Shown here: positions 1-10,229 of the stretch, piece by piece | Layout: the number at the start of each line of letters is the position of its first letter | Position numbering within the stretch: position 1 is the first letter of the stretch | NCBI RefSeq assembly: GCF_027625935.1 | Contig: NZ_CP115300.1 | Coordinates: forward strand, 1 to 64,000 | Source of the DNA: Streptomyces camelliae | GTDB taxonomy: Bacteria > Actinomycetota > Actinomycetes > Streptomycetales > Streptomycetaceae | Reading direction: 5' to 3' | DNA: 64,000 nt | Position numbers and translations under genes: made by a program | Notes under the pieces: generated by a model | What the model saw: the letters and a program-made list of their open reading frames with translations, nothing else | Databases searched by the model: none | Told to the model about the DNA's origin: nothing

Positions 1-749
1 GCGTAGCCGGCCTTGAGGCCCGCTGCTTAAAGGGCACTTCGGCCACCCCTCTTTCACCGATTGCGCCAGGGAAATTTCGAACATATGTAGGCGTAGTCTT
101 GATGGCAGGGCACGGGGGGGTGATCGGGTGCTCGATACGTCTCATGCTGCCCGGGACCGGCGGCTGCTGCGCTGCCCGTGCCTTGGGTGCCGGCGGCCGG
201 GGGCGGCACGATGGTCCGCGCCAGGCAGGGTGGGCTCGAACAGGCCGCAGGCGTGTACGGCTTCGGCCACGGCCGTCTGGTCGAAGGCGAGAAGCGGCAG
301 CAGACGGGCGCTGGGCGTCCGCCGGTGAAGCTGCCCGAAGTGGCGGGCCGATTCGATCAAGTCCCAGGTAGCGGCCCGGGCTCCCGTCCGCCCAGGCAGC
401 AGGTATCTGCCGCAACTGCGCGGCCGAGATGCGCGCCGCCGGCGCCGCCAGCGTGGACAGGATGAGCGATGCGCGCGTGAGGCTGGTGGGCGAGGAGCAC
501 GGTGGGCTGCCGCGTTCGAGCAAGTTGCTGTTCACCGAGGCCGGTCATCCGGGCACCCGTCAGCTCTACGCCGCTCGCGAGAAGGCGTCCGGCAGACCGC
601 CGCCCGTACGCGGGCACGGCTGTATCGGATGGCGATGGTTGCTGTCAGTCGTATGCCGATTCCGGTCAGTTGGGTAGCGAAGGGCTGGGATACCTGAGAC
701 CAGGACGGCGGGCCGTGCTGTCCCGTTACTCGGCGGAGAGGGGCCGCAC
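1..749. other. No gene assigned; left part of a transposon
   Basis: I see no convincing gene here. Minus-strand fragments (about 140-560) read as plausible but unrecognised protein in two alternating frames, so they may be a decayed gene. From about 103 the DNA is probably the left, non-coding part of the Mu-like transposon, because an 11-base block at 103-113 (TGGCAGGGCAC) recurs inverted, with one mismatch, at 3648-3658. Confidence 0.4.
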
Positions 750-2351
750 ATGCCGGGAAGCCGTGGCGAGGATCCCGAAGACGGTCCGACGGCCGTGTTC
801 CAGTCGGCGTCGGGGCGGGCGGCGGCGATGCCCCGGCTGCTGGACCTCGACGGTCGTGGAGAGCTGACGGCCGCGCATGTGCGTCTGGTGGCTCAGGCGT
901 TGGGGAAGTCGGAGCGGACGGTGTGGCGGTGGCTGGCCGCTGCCCGGGAGGATCACCGCTTCGCCCGGGTGGAGTCGTCCCGTTTCACGGTCACCACGGA
1001 AGTCCGGCGGCTGCTGGCGCTGTGGGGCGGGAACGCCTCCCGGGTCCATGCCGAGCTGGTGCAGCGGGCGGCCGACGATCCGGACGCGCCCGCGGTGCCG
1101 TCGCTGTCGACGTTGCACCGGGCGATCCGCCGGGACCTGACCCGCGGGGAACGGGCCGGTCTCAAGAGCGGGGAGGCGGCGCGGCGCGCGCATGACGTCT
1201 TCGGGCGGCGGCCGGCGACGCACCGCAACGCGGTGTGGGAGGGCGACCACAAGCACGTGCCCGTCGAGGTGGACGTGGAAGGTGAGCTGGCCAGGCCGTG
1301 GGTGACCTGGTTCATCGACTGCGCCACCAAGGCGATCACCGGGGTCGCGGTCACAGCTCACGCTCCGAGCCGCGACGCGGTGCTGGCGTCCCTGCGGATC
1401 GCGATCACCCGCACCGAGCCGTTCGGACCGGTGGGCGGGCTGCCCGGTCAGATCCGGGTCGACCGCGGCAAGGAGTTCCTGTGCGCCACAGTCACCGCGG
1501 CGATGGGCGCGTTCGCCGTCCCCGTGACCGATCTGCCCGCCTACACACCGCACTTGAAGGGCACCATCGAGGCGCTCAACGACGCGGTAGAGGAGATGTT
1601 CCTCGTCTCCCTCCCCCGCTACACCGGCCGCCAGAAACTCACCGGCGGCCGACTCACCGACCCCGACGCCCCGCCCCTGACCTACGAGGCGTTCGTGAGG
1701 CTGCTGCTGGACTGGGTGACCTGGTGGAACACCCGCCACCACCCGTCCGCGCTGAACGGGAAAACCCCCGTCGAGGCATGGCAGGCCGATGCCACCCCGC
1801 TCACGGACATGTGTGCCGGGCAGTTGGCAACGTTCGCGCTGGAAGACGACGGCCGTACGTACACGATCAGCACCAGCGGGGTGCGGTGGCGCCGCCGCGA
1901 CTACCTCGCCCCGTGGATGAACGGCCGCACCGGCACCAAAGTCTCGGTACGACACCTGCCCCACCACGACGACACCATCGAAGTCTTCGACGCCGCCACC
2001 GGCCGCCACCTCGGCTCGGCGTTCCTGGCCGCCGCGGCGAGCCGGGAGCAGATCCGCTCCGTCCAGGCCGCCCGGACCGCGGCCGCCAGGCGGCTCAAAG
2101 CCGATCTGAAAGCCGCAGAGAAACTGCGCCGCCAGCGCTTCGAAGCCTCCACCATCGCCGCCCCGCCCAGGCCACTGGCCGCCCTGACCTCCGCGCAGGC
2201 CGATGAGGAACTGGGAGCGGCGGCGCAGACGGACCGTCGTGCCCTGGCCCGTCCCGATCTCGTTCCGCACGGCCCCGCGCCCGATACCTGGGCCCGCCCC
2301 AGGCCCCCGCGCACACCTACCCCTGATGAGGACCAAGCTGATGATCGCTGA
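750..2351 (+). CDS. Mu-like DDE transposase
   Basis: This 533-residue protein is a transposase of the retroviral-integrase/Mu type. An N-terminal helix-turn-helix region (about residues 30-65) is followed by the catalytic core with Asp in EGDHKH (about 166), Asp in RVDRGKEF (about 237) and Glu in GTIEALND (about 274). That is a D-x70-D-x36-E spacing as expected for this family. After it come a small beta-barrel region of the Mu-transposase C-terminal type and a basic, proline-rich tail. The stop codon overlaps the start of the ATPase gene by 11 bases, so the two are translationally coupled. It looks intact and would act on DNA together with the downstream ATPase. Confidence 0.88.
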   Translation: MPGSRGEDPEDGPTAVFQSASGRAAAMPRLLDLDGRGELTAAHVRLVAQALGKSERTVWRWLAAAREDHRFARVESSRFTVTTEVRRLLALWGGNASRVHAELVQRAADDPDAPAVPSLSTLHRAIRRDLTRGERAGLKSGEAARRAHDVFGRRPATHRNAVWEGDHKHVPVEVDVEGELARPWVTWFIDCATKAITGVAVTAHAPSRDAVLASLRIAITRTEPFGPVGGLPGQIRVDRGKEFLCATVTAAMGAFAVPVTDLPAYTPHLKGTIEALNDAVEEMFLVSLPRYTGRQKLTGGRLTDPDAPPLTYEAFVRLLLDWVTWWNTRHHPSALNGKTPVEAWQADATPLTDMCAGQLATFALEDDGRTYTISTSGVRWRRRDYLAPWMNGRTGTKVSVRHLPHHDDTIEVFDAATGRHLGSAFLAAAASREQIRSVQAARTAAARRLKADLKAAEKLRRQRFEASTIAAPPRPLAALTSAQADEELGAAAQTDRRALARPDLVPHGPAPDTWARPRPPRTPTPDEDQADDR

Positions 2352-3117
2352 CCTGGACTACGGGCTGCTGCCCGACGAGAGCGAAGACCACTTCCTGGGC
2401 CTGGAGCAGGCCCAGTTGGTCGGCACCGACACGCTGCTGACCACCCGGGACAACATCGAGGCCGTCATCGAGGCCAAGGCCATGATGTGCGTCTACGGGC
2501 CGGCCGGATCCGGCAAGACGATGTCGGTGAACTCCGCGCTGCGCCACCTCGCCCCGGACATCACCCACCGCCTGGAACTACGGGCCGGACCGACCCCCAG
2601 GGACATCCGCCATGGTCTCTTCCAGGCGCTGGGGCTGCCCGGTGAGCCGCCGGCCCGTCCGATCGAGTTCGACACCCTCCTCAAGGAGGCGCTCGCTGAG
2701 GAGTTCCGGGTCCTGGTCTGTGACGAGGCACAGTGGATGAAGAAGACCGGGTTCGAGTTCTGGCGCCACCTGTGGGACGACAAACGCACCAACATCGCCG
2801 TGATCTTCGCCGGAGGCGACGGCTGCTACAAAGTCCTGCGCCGCGAACCCATGCTGGCCTCCAGGATCTTCATCTGGCAGGAGTTCACCCGCATGTCCAA
2901 AGACGAGGTACGGGCCACGATTCCCGCCTTCCACCCCGTCTGGGCAGACGTGGACACCGCGCTGATCGACGCCATCGACAAACAGGCCGCCCACGGCAGC
3001 TTCCGCAACTGGGCCAACATCACCACCCACGTCCTCGCCGGCATGAAGAAACTGAACCTCAAGAAGGTCGACGAAGACCTCGTGCGCTGGGTCTACAGCA
3101 AAATCGGCGGCATGTAG
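2341..3117 (+). CDS. AAA+ ATPase, transposition helper (TniB/MuB/IstB-like)
   Basis: This 258-residue protein has a Walker A motif (GPAGSGKT, about residues 53-60) and a Walker B motif (VLVCDEAQ, about 121-128), as in the ATPases that select targets and activate DDE transposases. I chose the ATG at 2341 because GAGGA lies 8 bases upstream; an in-frame ATG at 2326 is possible. It overlaps the transposase stop, and its own TAG overlaps the GTG of the third gene by one base, so the three genes form one operon. No frameshift is visible. Confidence 0.85.
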   Translation: MIADLDYGLLPDESEDHFLGLEQAQLVGTDTLLTTRDNIEAVIEAKAMMCVYGPAGSGKTMSVNSALRHLAPDITHRLELRAGPTPRDIRHGLFQALGLPGEPPARPIEFDTLLKEALAEEFRVLVCDEAQWMKKTGFEFWRHLWDDKRTNIAVIFAGGDGCYKVLRREPMLASRIFIWQEFTRMSKDEVRATIPAFHPVWADVDTALIDAIDKQAAHGSFRNWANITTHVLAGMKKLNLKKVDEDLVRWVYSKIGGM

Positions 3118-3698
3118 TGACGGCCACAGGCCTCCCAGCCGTCACTGTCCTCATCGACAAAGACGACCACCCCGACTGGACAGCCGCCGCACATGCCGCA
3201 CACGATCCGGCCGCGGGCCGTCTGGCCGTCGACCCCAGCCCCGCCAACGGCGCTCCCGCCGCCCTCGCCCACGACCTGCTCTACGCCCTGGGCAAACGCC
3301 TCCCCCAAGGGGGAGAAACGTACGGCACCTGGGCCGACTCCCAGCGCCCCGCATGGGACGCCGTCGCCACCTGGATCCTCACCCACCGCATCGGGCATCT
3401 CATCGTCTGCCGCACCGACCACCTCACCACCGCCCGCCACAGACAACTACTCACCCTGCGCGAGCGATGCAGCATCCGCCTCACCCTCCTCTGGCACCGG
3501 CCCGCCGGCCCAGCCCTGAGAACACTCCTCGAACAGACCCCCTACCACCTCATCGACACCCTCCCCCAGGCCCGTATCGCTCTGAGCCGGACGGGCTACC
3601 CGCCGACCGGCACCCGAAGCACCGGACAGCAGCAGCCCGCCGAACCAGTCCCCTGCCAGTGCCCGTATGGATGCGACTGGCGTCCTCGGCGAACGTGA
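3117..3698 (+). CDS. Third gene of the Mu-like transposon, function unknown
   Basis: The GTG start overlaps the ATPase stop codon by one base. The 193-residue product has no motif I recognise; in particular I see none of the zinc-binding Cys/His pairs expected of TniQ. The frame runs through the proposed right end of the transposon (3658) and stops 40 bases into flanking ISAs1 DNA. The last dozen residues are therefore probably not original, or the element end is misplaced. By position it may be an accessory transposition protein; this is inference. Confidence 0.6.
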   Translation: MTATGLPAVTVLIDKDDHPDWTAAAHAAHDPAAGRLAVDPSPANGAPAALAHDLLYALGKRLPQGGETYGTWADSQRPAWDAVATWILTHRIGHLIVCRTDHLTTARHRQLLTLRERCSIRLTLLWHRPAGPALRTLLEQTPYHLIDTLPQARIALSRTGYPPTGTRSTGQQQPAEPVPCQCPYGCDWRPRRT

Positions 3699-4677
3699 CG
3701 TCTCTGACGTGGTGATGCGCCTCGATCCCCCAGTGCCCTCGAACGATCTTCGCCAGCCGCGCTGGGGTGGCCTGGGCCGCGGTGAGGTCGGTGAGGGCGT
3801 AGACGCGCTCCAGGGTGACCTTGCCGGTCTGCAGGTCGCGGCGGCGTCGCACGGTCTGCAGGGCCTGCACGGCGTGCGGGAAGGCCAGCCGCTTGGGCAC
3901 GGTGGCGGCTTTGAGGCGGCGGATCTCATCGCGTCCGTGCGCGCGGTCGCGGGTGCGGTACCCGAGCGGGATGTCGGCCCAGGGCAGTTCGCGCAGGAAC
4001 GCCGCAAGCTTTGGATGATTGTCCTTGATCAGCGCGACGTAGTGGGCGTTCTTCGTCTCGACGAGGTAGCGGGCGTGCTCGTGCTGAGAGTGCAGGGCGT
4101 CGAAGGTGACGGTGCGGCCAGCCAGGTCGAGGTCGGCCAGCAGCGGCTTGAAGGTGGTGATCTCGCCGCTCTTGTCGGCGACTTGGCGTTGGTTCAGGGT
4201 CAGCCTGCCGTTGTGGGTGATCACGGACACGAGGTGGATCGCGCGCTGTTCGGCGGTACGCGAGCCGCGCAGGGCCTTGCCGTCCAGGGCCACGGCCTCG
4301 CCGGGGTCGGCAAGGTGGGCGAGCCAGGCGCCGACGGCGGTGTCGAGGGTGTCGCCGTCTAGGCGGGCCAGCAGGCGGCCGAGGGTGCTGGCGCGGGGTG
4401 CGGCCCGTAGCCCGAGGCGTTCGTGCAGGTGGGGTGGGAGTTCGGCGGCATGTCGGGCGATCGCGGCGAGGGTGCGGGCACCGGCGAGTACGGCCAGGGT
4501 GCACAGCGCGAGCATCGGGCCGAGACGGTAGCGGCGGCCCTGGCGGCGCCGGGGATCGGGCAGGCCGTCCAGGACCTCGGCGAGGTCGACCGCCTGGTCG
4601 AGGTCGGCGAGGTCGAGGGAGGCGACCGCATCGTGGTCGCGGTGGCGCTCGAGCGCGGTGATCGAGGATGATGGCAT
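3657..4677 (-). pseudogene. ISAs1-family transposase, C-terminally truncated
   Basis: The protein starts at the ATG at 4677 and follows ISAs1 transposases closely. It has DGLPDPRRRQGRRYRLG near the N-terminus, VALDGKALRGS in the core, VTFDALHSQ, and WGIEAHHHVRDVTFAEDAS near the end. After HTGT the family similarity stops, at the point where the Mu-like transposon begins, and the frame then runs into the transposon until 3550. The usual last 40 or so residues, with the conserved Arg-Asn-Leu-Ala segment, are missing. The rest of this IS is not found on the left side of the transposon. Confidence 0.85.
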
Positions 4678-4836
4678 CGGAAGCGGTTGTTGTTGATGAG
4701 GCGTCAGACACCTTGATCATCAACGATCGCTTCCGCCGTTCTCCGACCGGCCCCCAAGCGCAACGTAAGGCAACCTGGCACGTATCAACGTTTCTTCGGG
4801 CGGACACACGCGAACATAAAAAAGCCCGTCTGTCCG

Positions 4837-5973
4837 CTCATCTCGCCAGCCGAGAACGCTCGCGCCCTGACCGCCCAGGGCAGCCTCACGGCCTTCCTGA
4901 CGTACTGGCTGGAGAACGTCGCCGTCCACCAACTGCGGGAAACGACCCGCACCCGCTACACCGCCATCGTGCACCAGTACCTCATACCGGGCCTCGGCCG
5001 GAAGAAGCTCGCCAAGCTCACCGCCAAGGACGTCCGCACCTGGCTCAACGAGCTGCGCACCGTCTGCCAGTGCTGCGCACGCGGCACTGACGCCCGACGC
5101 GACCCAAACGCGCAGACCAGTCGCCGCCCTCGCTGCTGCGCCCTCGGCCAGTGCTGCCACAAGCGGCTTTCCCCGCTGACGCTCGCGTACATCCACTCCG
5201 TGCTCAAGTCCGCCCTGGAGCACGCCGTTCGCGAGGAAGAGATCCCCCGCAACGTCGCCCGGAACGTCCGCACCGGCACACCCCGCCCGCGCCGTTTCAA
5301 CCCCCTCACCACCGACGAAGCCCGCCAGTTGCTCGCCGCCACGCAAGGGCACCGGCTCGCCCCGTTGTTCGAGATCGCCCTGCGCACCGGACTACCCAAG
5401 GGCGAACTCCTCGGGCTCCGCTGGGAAGACCTCGACAGCGGCACCGCCAGCATCCGCCTCACCCTCCAGCGCACCCACAGCGGCGGACTTGCCAGCCTGC
5501 CGACCAAGACCATCAGCTCCGAACGGCGCATCGCCCTGCCAGCCTCCTGCGTCACCTCGCTCAGCGCGCACCGCCAGCGGCAGGCTGAGGAGAAGCAGCA
5601 GGCGGGCCCAGACTGGCGGGACAGCAGCCACGTCTTCACGCGGCCCGACGGGCACCCGATCGAACCCGCGACCCTCACCCGGCACTTCAACGCCCTGCTG
5701 AGCAAGGCACATCTGCGGCCGATCCGGTTCCACGACCTGAGGCACTCGACCGCGACACTCCTCCTGGAGCAGGGCGTCGAACTCGTCGTCATCAAAGAGC
5801 TCCTGGGGCACGCCCACATCGGGGTCACCGCGACGGTCTACGCACACGTCCGGCTCCGCCTCCAGCGCCAGGCCATCGACCTCCTCGGCCACGCCCTCAG
5901 CAACCTCCCCGAGACCTCGACCAAGCCCGACGACGGCAGCGATCGGCCGCTTTGTGCAGCACCCATCCGCTGA
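4837..5973 (+). pseudogene. Tyrosine integrase, 5'-truncated and lacking the first catalytic Arg
   Basis: The frame carries a SAM-like core-binding domain and a catalytic domain of phage/ICE integrase type. HDLRHS (HxxR), LLGHAHI (GH) and the tyrosine in VYAHV are present. The first catalytic Arg is not: the usual TGLRKGELLG reads TGLPKGELLG here (about 5392-5415), a change consistent with one CGC-to-CCC substitution. The amino-terminal arm-binding domain is absent. The frame is open upstream toward the ISAs1 end without a start codon, and the first GTG is at 4969. Both defects argue that it is inactive. A strong terminator follows at 6006. Confidence 0.85.
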
Positions 5974-6005
5974 CGTTGCCGTCAACTACTGCCGTCAGAC
6001 ACCCC

Positions 6006-6041
6006 AGAGGCCCTACCGGAGCAAGCTCCGGTAGGGCCTCT
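6006..6041 (+). terminator. Strong hairpin terminator after the integrase
   Basis: A perfect 16-bp stem (6006-6021 with 6026-6041) encloses a 4-base loop CAAG, 33 bases after the integrase stop codon. There is no U-tract, as is common in streptomycetes. The hairpin can work on both strands. Confidence 0.75.
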
Positions 6042-6219
6042 GATGCAGAATGACTGCCAGTTTCCTAGTCAAGCATGACGACATCATGACCACCAGAGGG
6101 CATTCCGCAAATCACGATTCTGGGCAGCCCTATTCTTCAGTTGTAGACCCAAGCGGCTGCCCCGTAAGACGCCCCGAACGCAAGCGAACCGACATGCCGT
6201 CCATCGTCAAGAGAGCTTC

Positions 6220-6789
6220 TCATTCGTTGAGCGCCCTCAGCCAACTTCGGATCGTAACCTGATCCCATTCAGTCGTTCCCTGCCAGCCCGCCCTCCATTC
6301 GGCAAATTCCCGAAGGCTTCGAAGCTCACTGAAATGGCTGACCAAAACGGCACCAATCGACGACTGCCACTCCAGGCCGCAAACGATCACATCCCCCGCC
6401 AACGACAGCATGACAAATCCCGGAAGCCCGAAGCCACTGCCAAGCGCACCAGCTGCACCGGCGCCCATTACGTCCCATGTATCAGCCAACCCGACGCGCG
6501 CCCACCACCACTCCTTCTCATGACGCTCCACCGCCACGAGAAACTCACGGTCGGCGGAAAATAGACCACCATCGCGAGACAATTCAAACCAGCCCTTATT
6601 GGCCTTGGCTACCCAATCCTGCACGTCAACTTCAACGGAGGAAGTAGGCCACTGGCCCGACGGCGGCGGATACCCGGCAGCCGCCGTAGCCAGCGTCGGC
6701 GGAATGAACGGGCAGTCTAGATCTGCCATCCCATGGAAGATCAATCCTGCAACACGGAGCCGACCGGCAAGTTCGGTCAAGTCAACCAT
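6220..6789 (-). CDS. Hypothetical protein, candidate immunity protein of the RHS toxin
   Basis: This 189-residue soluble protein is rich in Trp and acidic residues, and I do not recognise its family. It starts 52 bases after the stop of the RHS toxin gene on the same strand, the usual place of the cognate immunity gene in polymorphic toxin loci. The codon use and lower G+C resemble the toxin C-terminus and differ from the flanking IS genes, which fits a toxin-immunity pair that is exchanged as a unit. The immunity role is inferred only from position. Confidence 0.6.
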   Translation of the reverse strand: MVDLTELAGRLRVAGLIFHGMADLDCPFIPPTLATAAAGYPPPSGQWPTSSVEVDVQDWVAKANKGWFELSRDGGLFSADREFLVAVERHEKEWWWARVGLADTWDVMGAGAAGALGSGFGLPGFVMLSLAGDVIVCGLEWQSSIGAVLVSHFSELRSLREFAEWRAGWQGTTEWDQVTIRSWLRALNE

Positions 6790-6841
6790 TGGACCCTACC
6801 TGTGAACGAGATGAGTAAGCGGGCAATGCACCACAGGCTGG

Positions 6842-9800
6842 CTACCAACCATAGAGCGTCGGCGATCCGTAGTTATGCACTCCCTTGCTAGTCAGAGGGA
6901 AGTACGCAATCTGATTCGTCGTCTGGTTTACCATGATTCTGATCTGACTGTTCGGCTGCCAGTTCCAGTAGATCGGCGAGTTACGCCAAGGACCCCAGAA
7001 TCTGGCAGCCTTGCCACTGAGATTGTCGCCTCGGAAAATATCAATGCCGCCAGGGCCGTTCCCGGGACGCGGAGGCATGCCCGGGTTGGCACGGTACGCA
7101 TCGACAAGGTCATGAGTTTCCCACGGAACGGCATAGAAATCGCCGTTCGCCTGACTTCGGGAAGCAACTGCCTCGGGCGAATATTCTACATTTGGCGTCC
7201 AATTGCTCGTCGCCTGAAGCGCCGGGTCGGTTTCATGACCGTTTACGTCACAGACGTTGTGCACCAGGACGGGCACGCCGCCTGCCACAACATAGTACGT
7301 GTGCAGTTGCTGGACGGTGAGGTTCCAGCGGTTGGCGGCACCGGGTGTGACGTGGGTGGTGACGACGTACACGTGGCCGTTGGTGGCGGTGTTGAGAGCG
7401 TCGCCGCGGTGGAGTTTGCCTGCAGGGACCCAGGCGTGTGCGGTGTCGTCCCAGAACGGGTGATTGGCAGTGGTGTGAAGGGTCGCGGTGTGCCCGTCCC
7501 TGGTGCGGATGGTGAGGTCGAGCAGGTCGCGGTCGTGATTGATCCACACGTGCTCGACGCTGCGGGCGCCTTGGCGCTTGCCCGTCTTGGGGTTGGCGGC
7601 GTCGACCTTGTCGCCGGTCTTGATCTTGCCGATCGGCTTGGCCTTGCCGTCCGCCATCAGGACGGGGGTGTCCGGGGAGAAGCTGCAGCGGCTTGGTCTT
7701 GCTGCGGGTGCGGGCTTACTGCCCGCATTGCCCGATTCTGGATCACTGGGCTTGGTCGCTGAGGCGTCCGCTTCCTCGGCTTGTGCCTGCGCGTTGGCTC
7801 TCTTCGCCGCGACGATGTCAGCCTCATCGGAGGCCGAATTGTCCACTGCCTTGGCATGCGCGCCGGCCCTGGTGGCCGCAACGGCCGCGTCGCCACCGGC
7901 TGAATCGGTTGCTCCCTGGACCGCCCCTTCGGTGTCGGAATACGCATCGCCACTGACGGCACTGGCCCCGCTGTCGAGGCCGCCCGAGTAAACGCCGCCG
8001 GCTACCTCGCATGCGTCCTGGTGTGGATTTCCTCCCTCCAAACCCCTCCCAAAAGCCTCGAAAGTTCCGGCTACGCAGAGGGCGAAATCCCAGAAAGGCT
8101 CGATGACGACCTTGACGAAGATCTTCGCGGGGTCGTGCTTGTAGTTGACCGTCGGTCCGCATTGTCCGAATCGACCGCAGGCGTAGGGATTGCCGGGAGG
8201 GGCGTTGGTGCCGCTATTGTCGCTCCCGCTCCCTGTGTTGCCAGTGGAGTTGTCGGTGGTGCCGTTGTCGCTGGGTGTGGTGGTGCCGCCGCCCCCGTCG
8301 AGAATCGGCAGGAAGAGGCCGCTCGGGTCGGATCTGGTGGAGGGGTTGTCACCGGCGTAGGTGTAGCCGCCCATCTGGTTGGGGTCGCCGGCTTCGAAGA
8401 CCGGGTCGGGGGCGAGGAAGCGGCCGAGGTTGGGGTGGTAGTTGTTGTTGCGAGCGCCCAGGAGGTCGAGGCCGGTGGTGGTGTCCGTGGGTTGGCCGAG
8501 GTAGCCGTGGTTCTCGTCGGCGGAGACCCACGTGGCGGGCTTGGTGCCGCGAGGGTTGCCGTAGGGGTCGTAGGAGCGGCGGGTGGCTGCCAGGGTGCCG
8601 GCGTCGACGGCCGTCGTCGCTGTGCCCTGGAGGTTGGCGATCTGGTAGCTGACCGTGCCGGTGCTGGAGCGTGTGACCGTTGTGCCGTCGGGGCCTGAGT
8701 AGTAGCGCAGGCCGGTCCAGGTCTTGGCGGAGACGTTCAGGGTGATCTGTTCGGTGCCGCCGAACAGATACAGGATGCGGGTCTTGTCGGTGCCGCCGGT
8801 GCTGCTGGTCTGCTCCAGCAGGTTGCCATCGGCGTCGTAGAGGTAGCTGCTGGTGGTGTTGCTGGTGCCCGAGGAAGTGGTGACAGTTGCGGTGCGGCCT
8901 TCGGGGTCGTAGGTGAGGGTCTGGGTCTGGCCGGCCGGGATCTTGCTGCCGGAGGCGACCGGGTTCCAGGTCTGGGCCTGGGTTCCGTTACACGTCCAGA
9001 TCTGCAACTGGGTGCCGGTCGTGGTGGAGCTGGACGGGTCGTCCAGGCACTTGCCGGACTGGGGGTTGACCAGCGAGCCGTTGGCCGCGGCCTTCCACTG
9101 CTGGGCACCGGTGCCGTTGCAGGTGTACAGGTCGATCTTGGTGCCGTTGGCGGTGCCGCTGCTGGCGACGTCCAGGCACTTGCCGCCGATGCCGCGGATG
9201 GTGCCGTCCGTGCCTATCGTCCAGTTCTGGGCGCTGGTGCCGTTGCAGGTGTAGATCTGGATCTTGTTGCCGTCGGTGGTGGACGACGTCGCGTCGTCGA
9301 CGCACAGTTTCTTGCCTGTGCTGGTGGTCAGCGCCGAGATGAGCGGGCTGGTGGTGGAGACCTTCCGGCTCATGGTGTTGCCGGCGTTCTTGTTAGGCGT
9401 GTAGCCGGTGTCCGTGTAGCTCGGCGTCCCGGTCGCCGTGCCCGTGGTCGGGTTGCTGCTGGTGGTGGTGCCGGCCTGATTGGGCAGGGTGGCCGTGGCG
9501 GTGCCGTCGGTGCCGGTGTAGGCGGTGGTCTGGGTGGTGTCGTTGAGCGCGTTGCCGGTGGTGTCGTGGTCGACCATGCTTGTGCGGTTGCCGAGCAGGT
9601 CGTAGCTGTAGGTCTGCCAGTACGGGGCAGGGCCGCCGACCGTCGTGGTGGTGATCGGTGCGGTGGTCGTGGTCTGTACGGAGGTGGTGTTGCAGCCGCC
9701 GACGGCTCCGACGGGTGCGCTGGAGGAGCTGGTGATGCCCGCGGTGTCCGTCCAGGCGGCGGTCAGTCGCTGGAGGGAGTCGTAGGCGAAGCACTGGGTG

Positions 9801-10225
9801 TCGTGGGTGGTGTTGTCCTGCAGGTCGTCGATCGCGGTGATCTCGCCGGCCTGGTTGTAACGGTAGTTGGCCACGTCCAGGGCGGTTGCAGACGTCTGCA
9901 CCATGCTCGACGTCTGAGTGATGCGGCCCGTGGTGGCGTCGTACTGGGCGAAGGTCGCCAGTTCCTTGCCGGTCGGGCCGTAGTTGGCCTGCAGGACGCG
10001 GCCGAAGGGGTCGTGGACGGCGGTGTCGAGGTAGTCGGGTGTGTTGGCCGTGGTGATGAAGCCGCCGATGCCGTCCAGGTTGCCCTGCTGGGTGTAGCCG
10101 TAGTCGACGTCCTCGGCCGGCAGGTTCCCGTCGGCCTGGTAGCGCAGTGTGGACAGCAGGCCGACGTTCGGGGTGTAGAAGGAGGACTCGGTGTAGGTGA
10201 CGGTACCGCTGGTGGGGGCTGCGGA
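6842..10225 (-). pseudogene. RHS polymorphic toxin with nested lectin, Hint and C-terminal toxin domains; N-terminus lost
   Basis: The frame is open from an IS110 junction near 10225 to the stop at 6842; the first in-frame ATG is at 9904 (1,020 residues). Counting from that Met, YD-type repeats are followed by a ricin-type beta-trefoil (about 201-316, three Cys-Asn-Gly-x6-W units) and more RHS repeats. Next come the RHS core boundary GRFLAPDP (about 493) and a Hint domain (about 739-882) starting CSFSPDTPVLM and ending VLVHN. The toxin of about 138 residues (883-1020) has no family I recognise. The secretion signal and upstream repeats are gone, replaced by an IS110 transposase. The toxin module itself is intact and could serve as a recombination cassette. 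Confidence 0.85.
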
Positions 10226-10229
10226 CTGT

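Larger units (their letters stand above)
103..3658 (+). mobile_element. Mu/Tn552-like transposon with three co-directional genes
   Basis: The element carries a DDE transposase, an AAA+ ATPase and a third small gene, all on the plus strand and overlapping by 1-11 bases. The proposed ends are short inverted repeats TGGCAGGGCAC (103-113) and GTCCCCTGCCA (3648-3658). The right one falls exactly where homology to a truncated ISAs1 transposase begins. No target duplication is visible next to these ends, so the exact left end is an inference. The organisation (transposase plus MuB/TniB-like ATPase) is known from Mu, Tn552 and Tn5053. Confidence 0.55.

Noticed and set aside
726..2336. A 536-codon minus-strand open frame
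   Set aside because: It is an exact shadow of the Mu-like transposase, which has all catalytic residues and a proper operon context.
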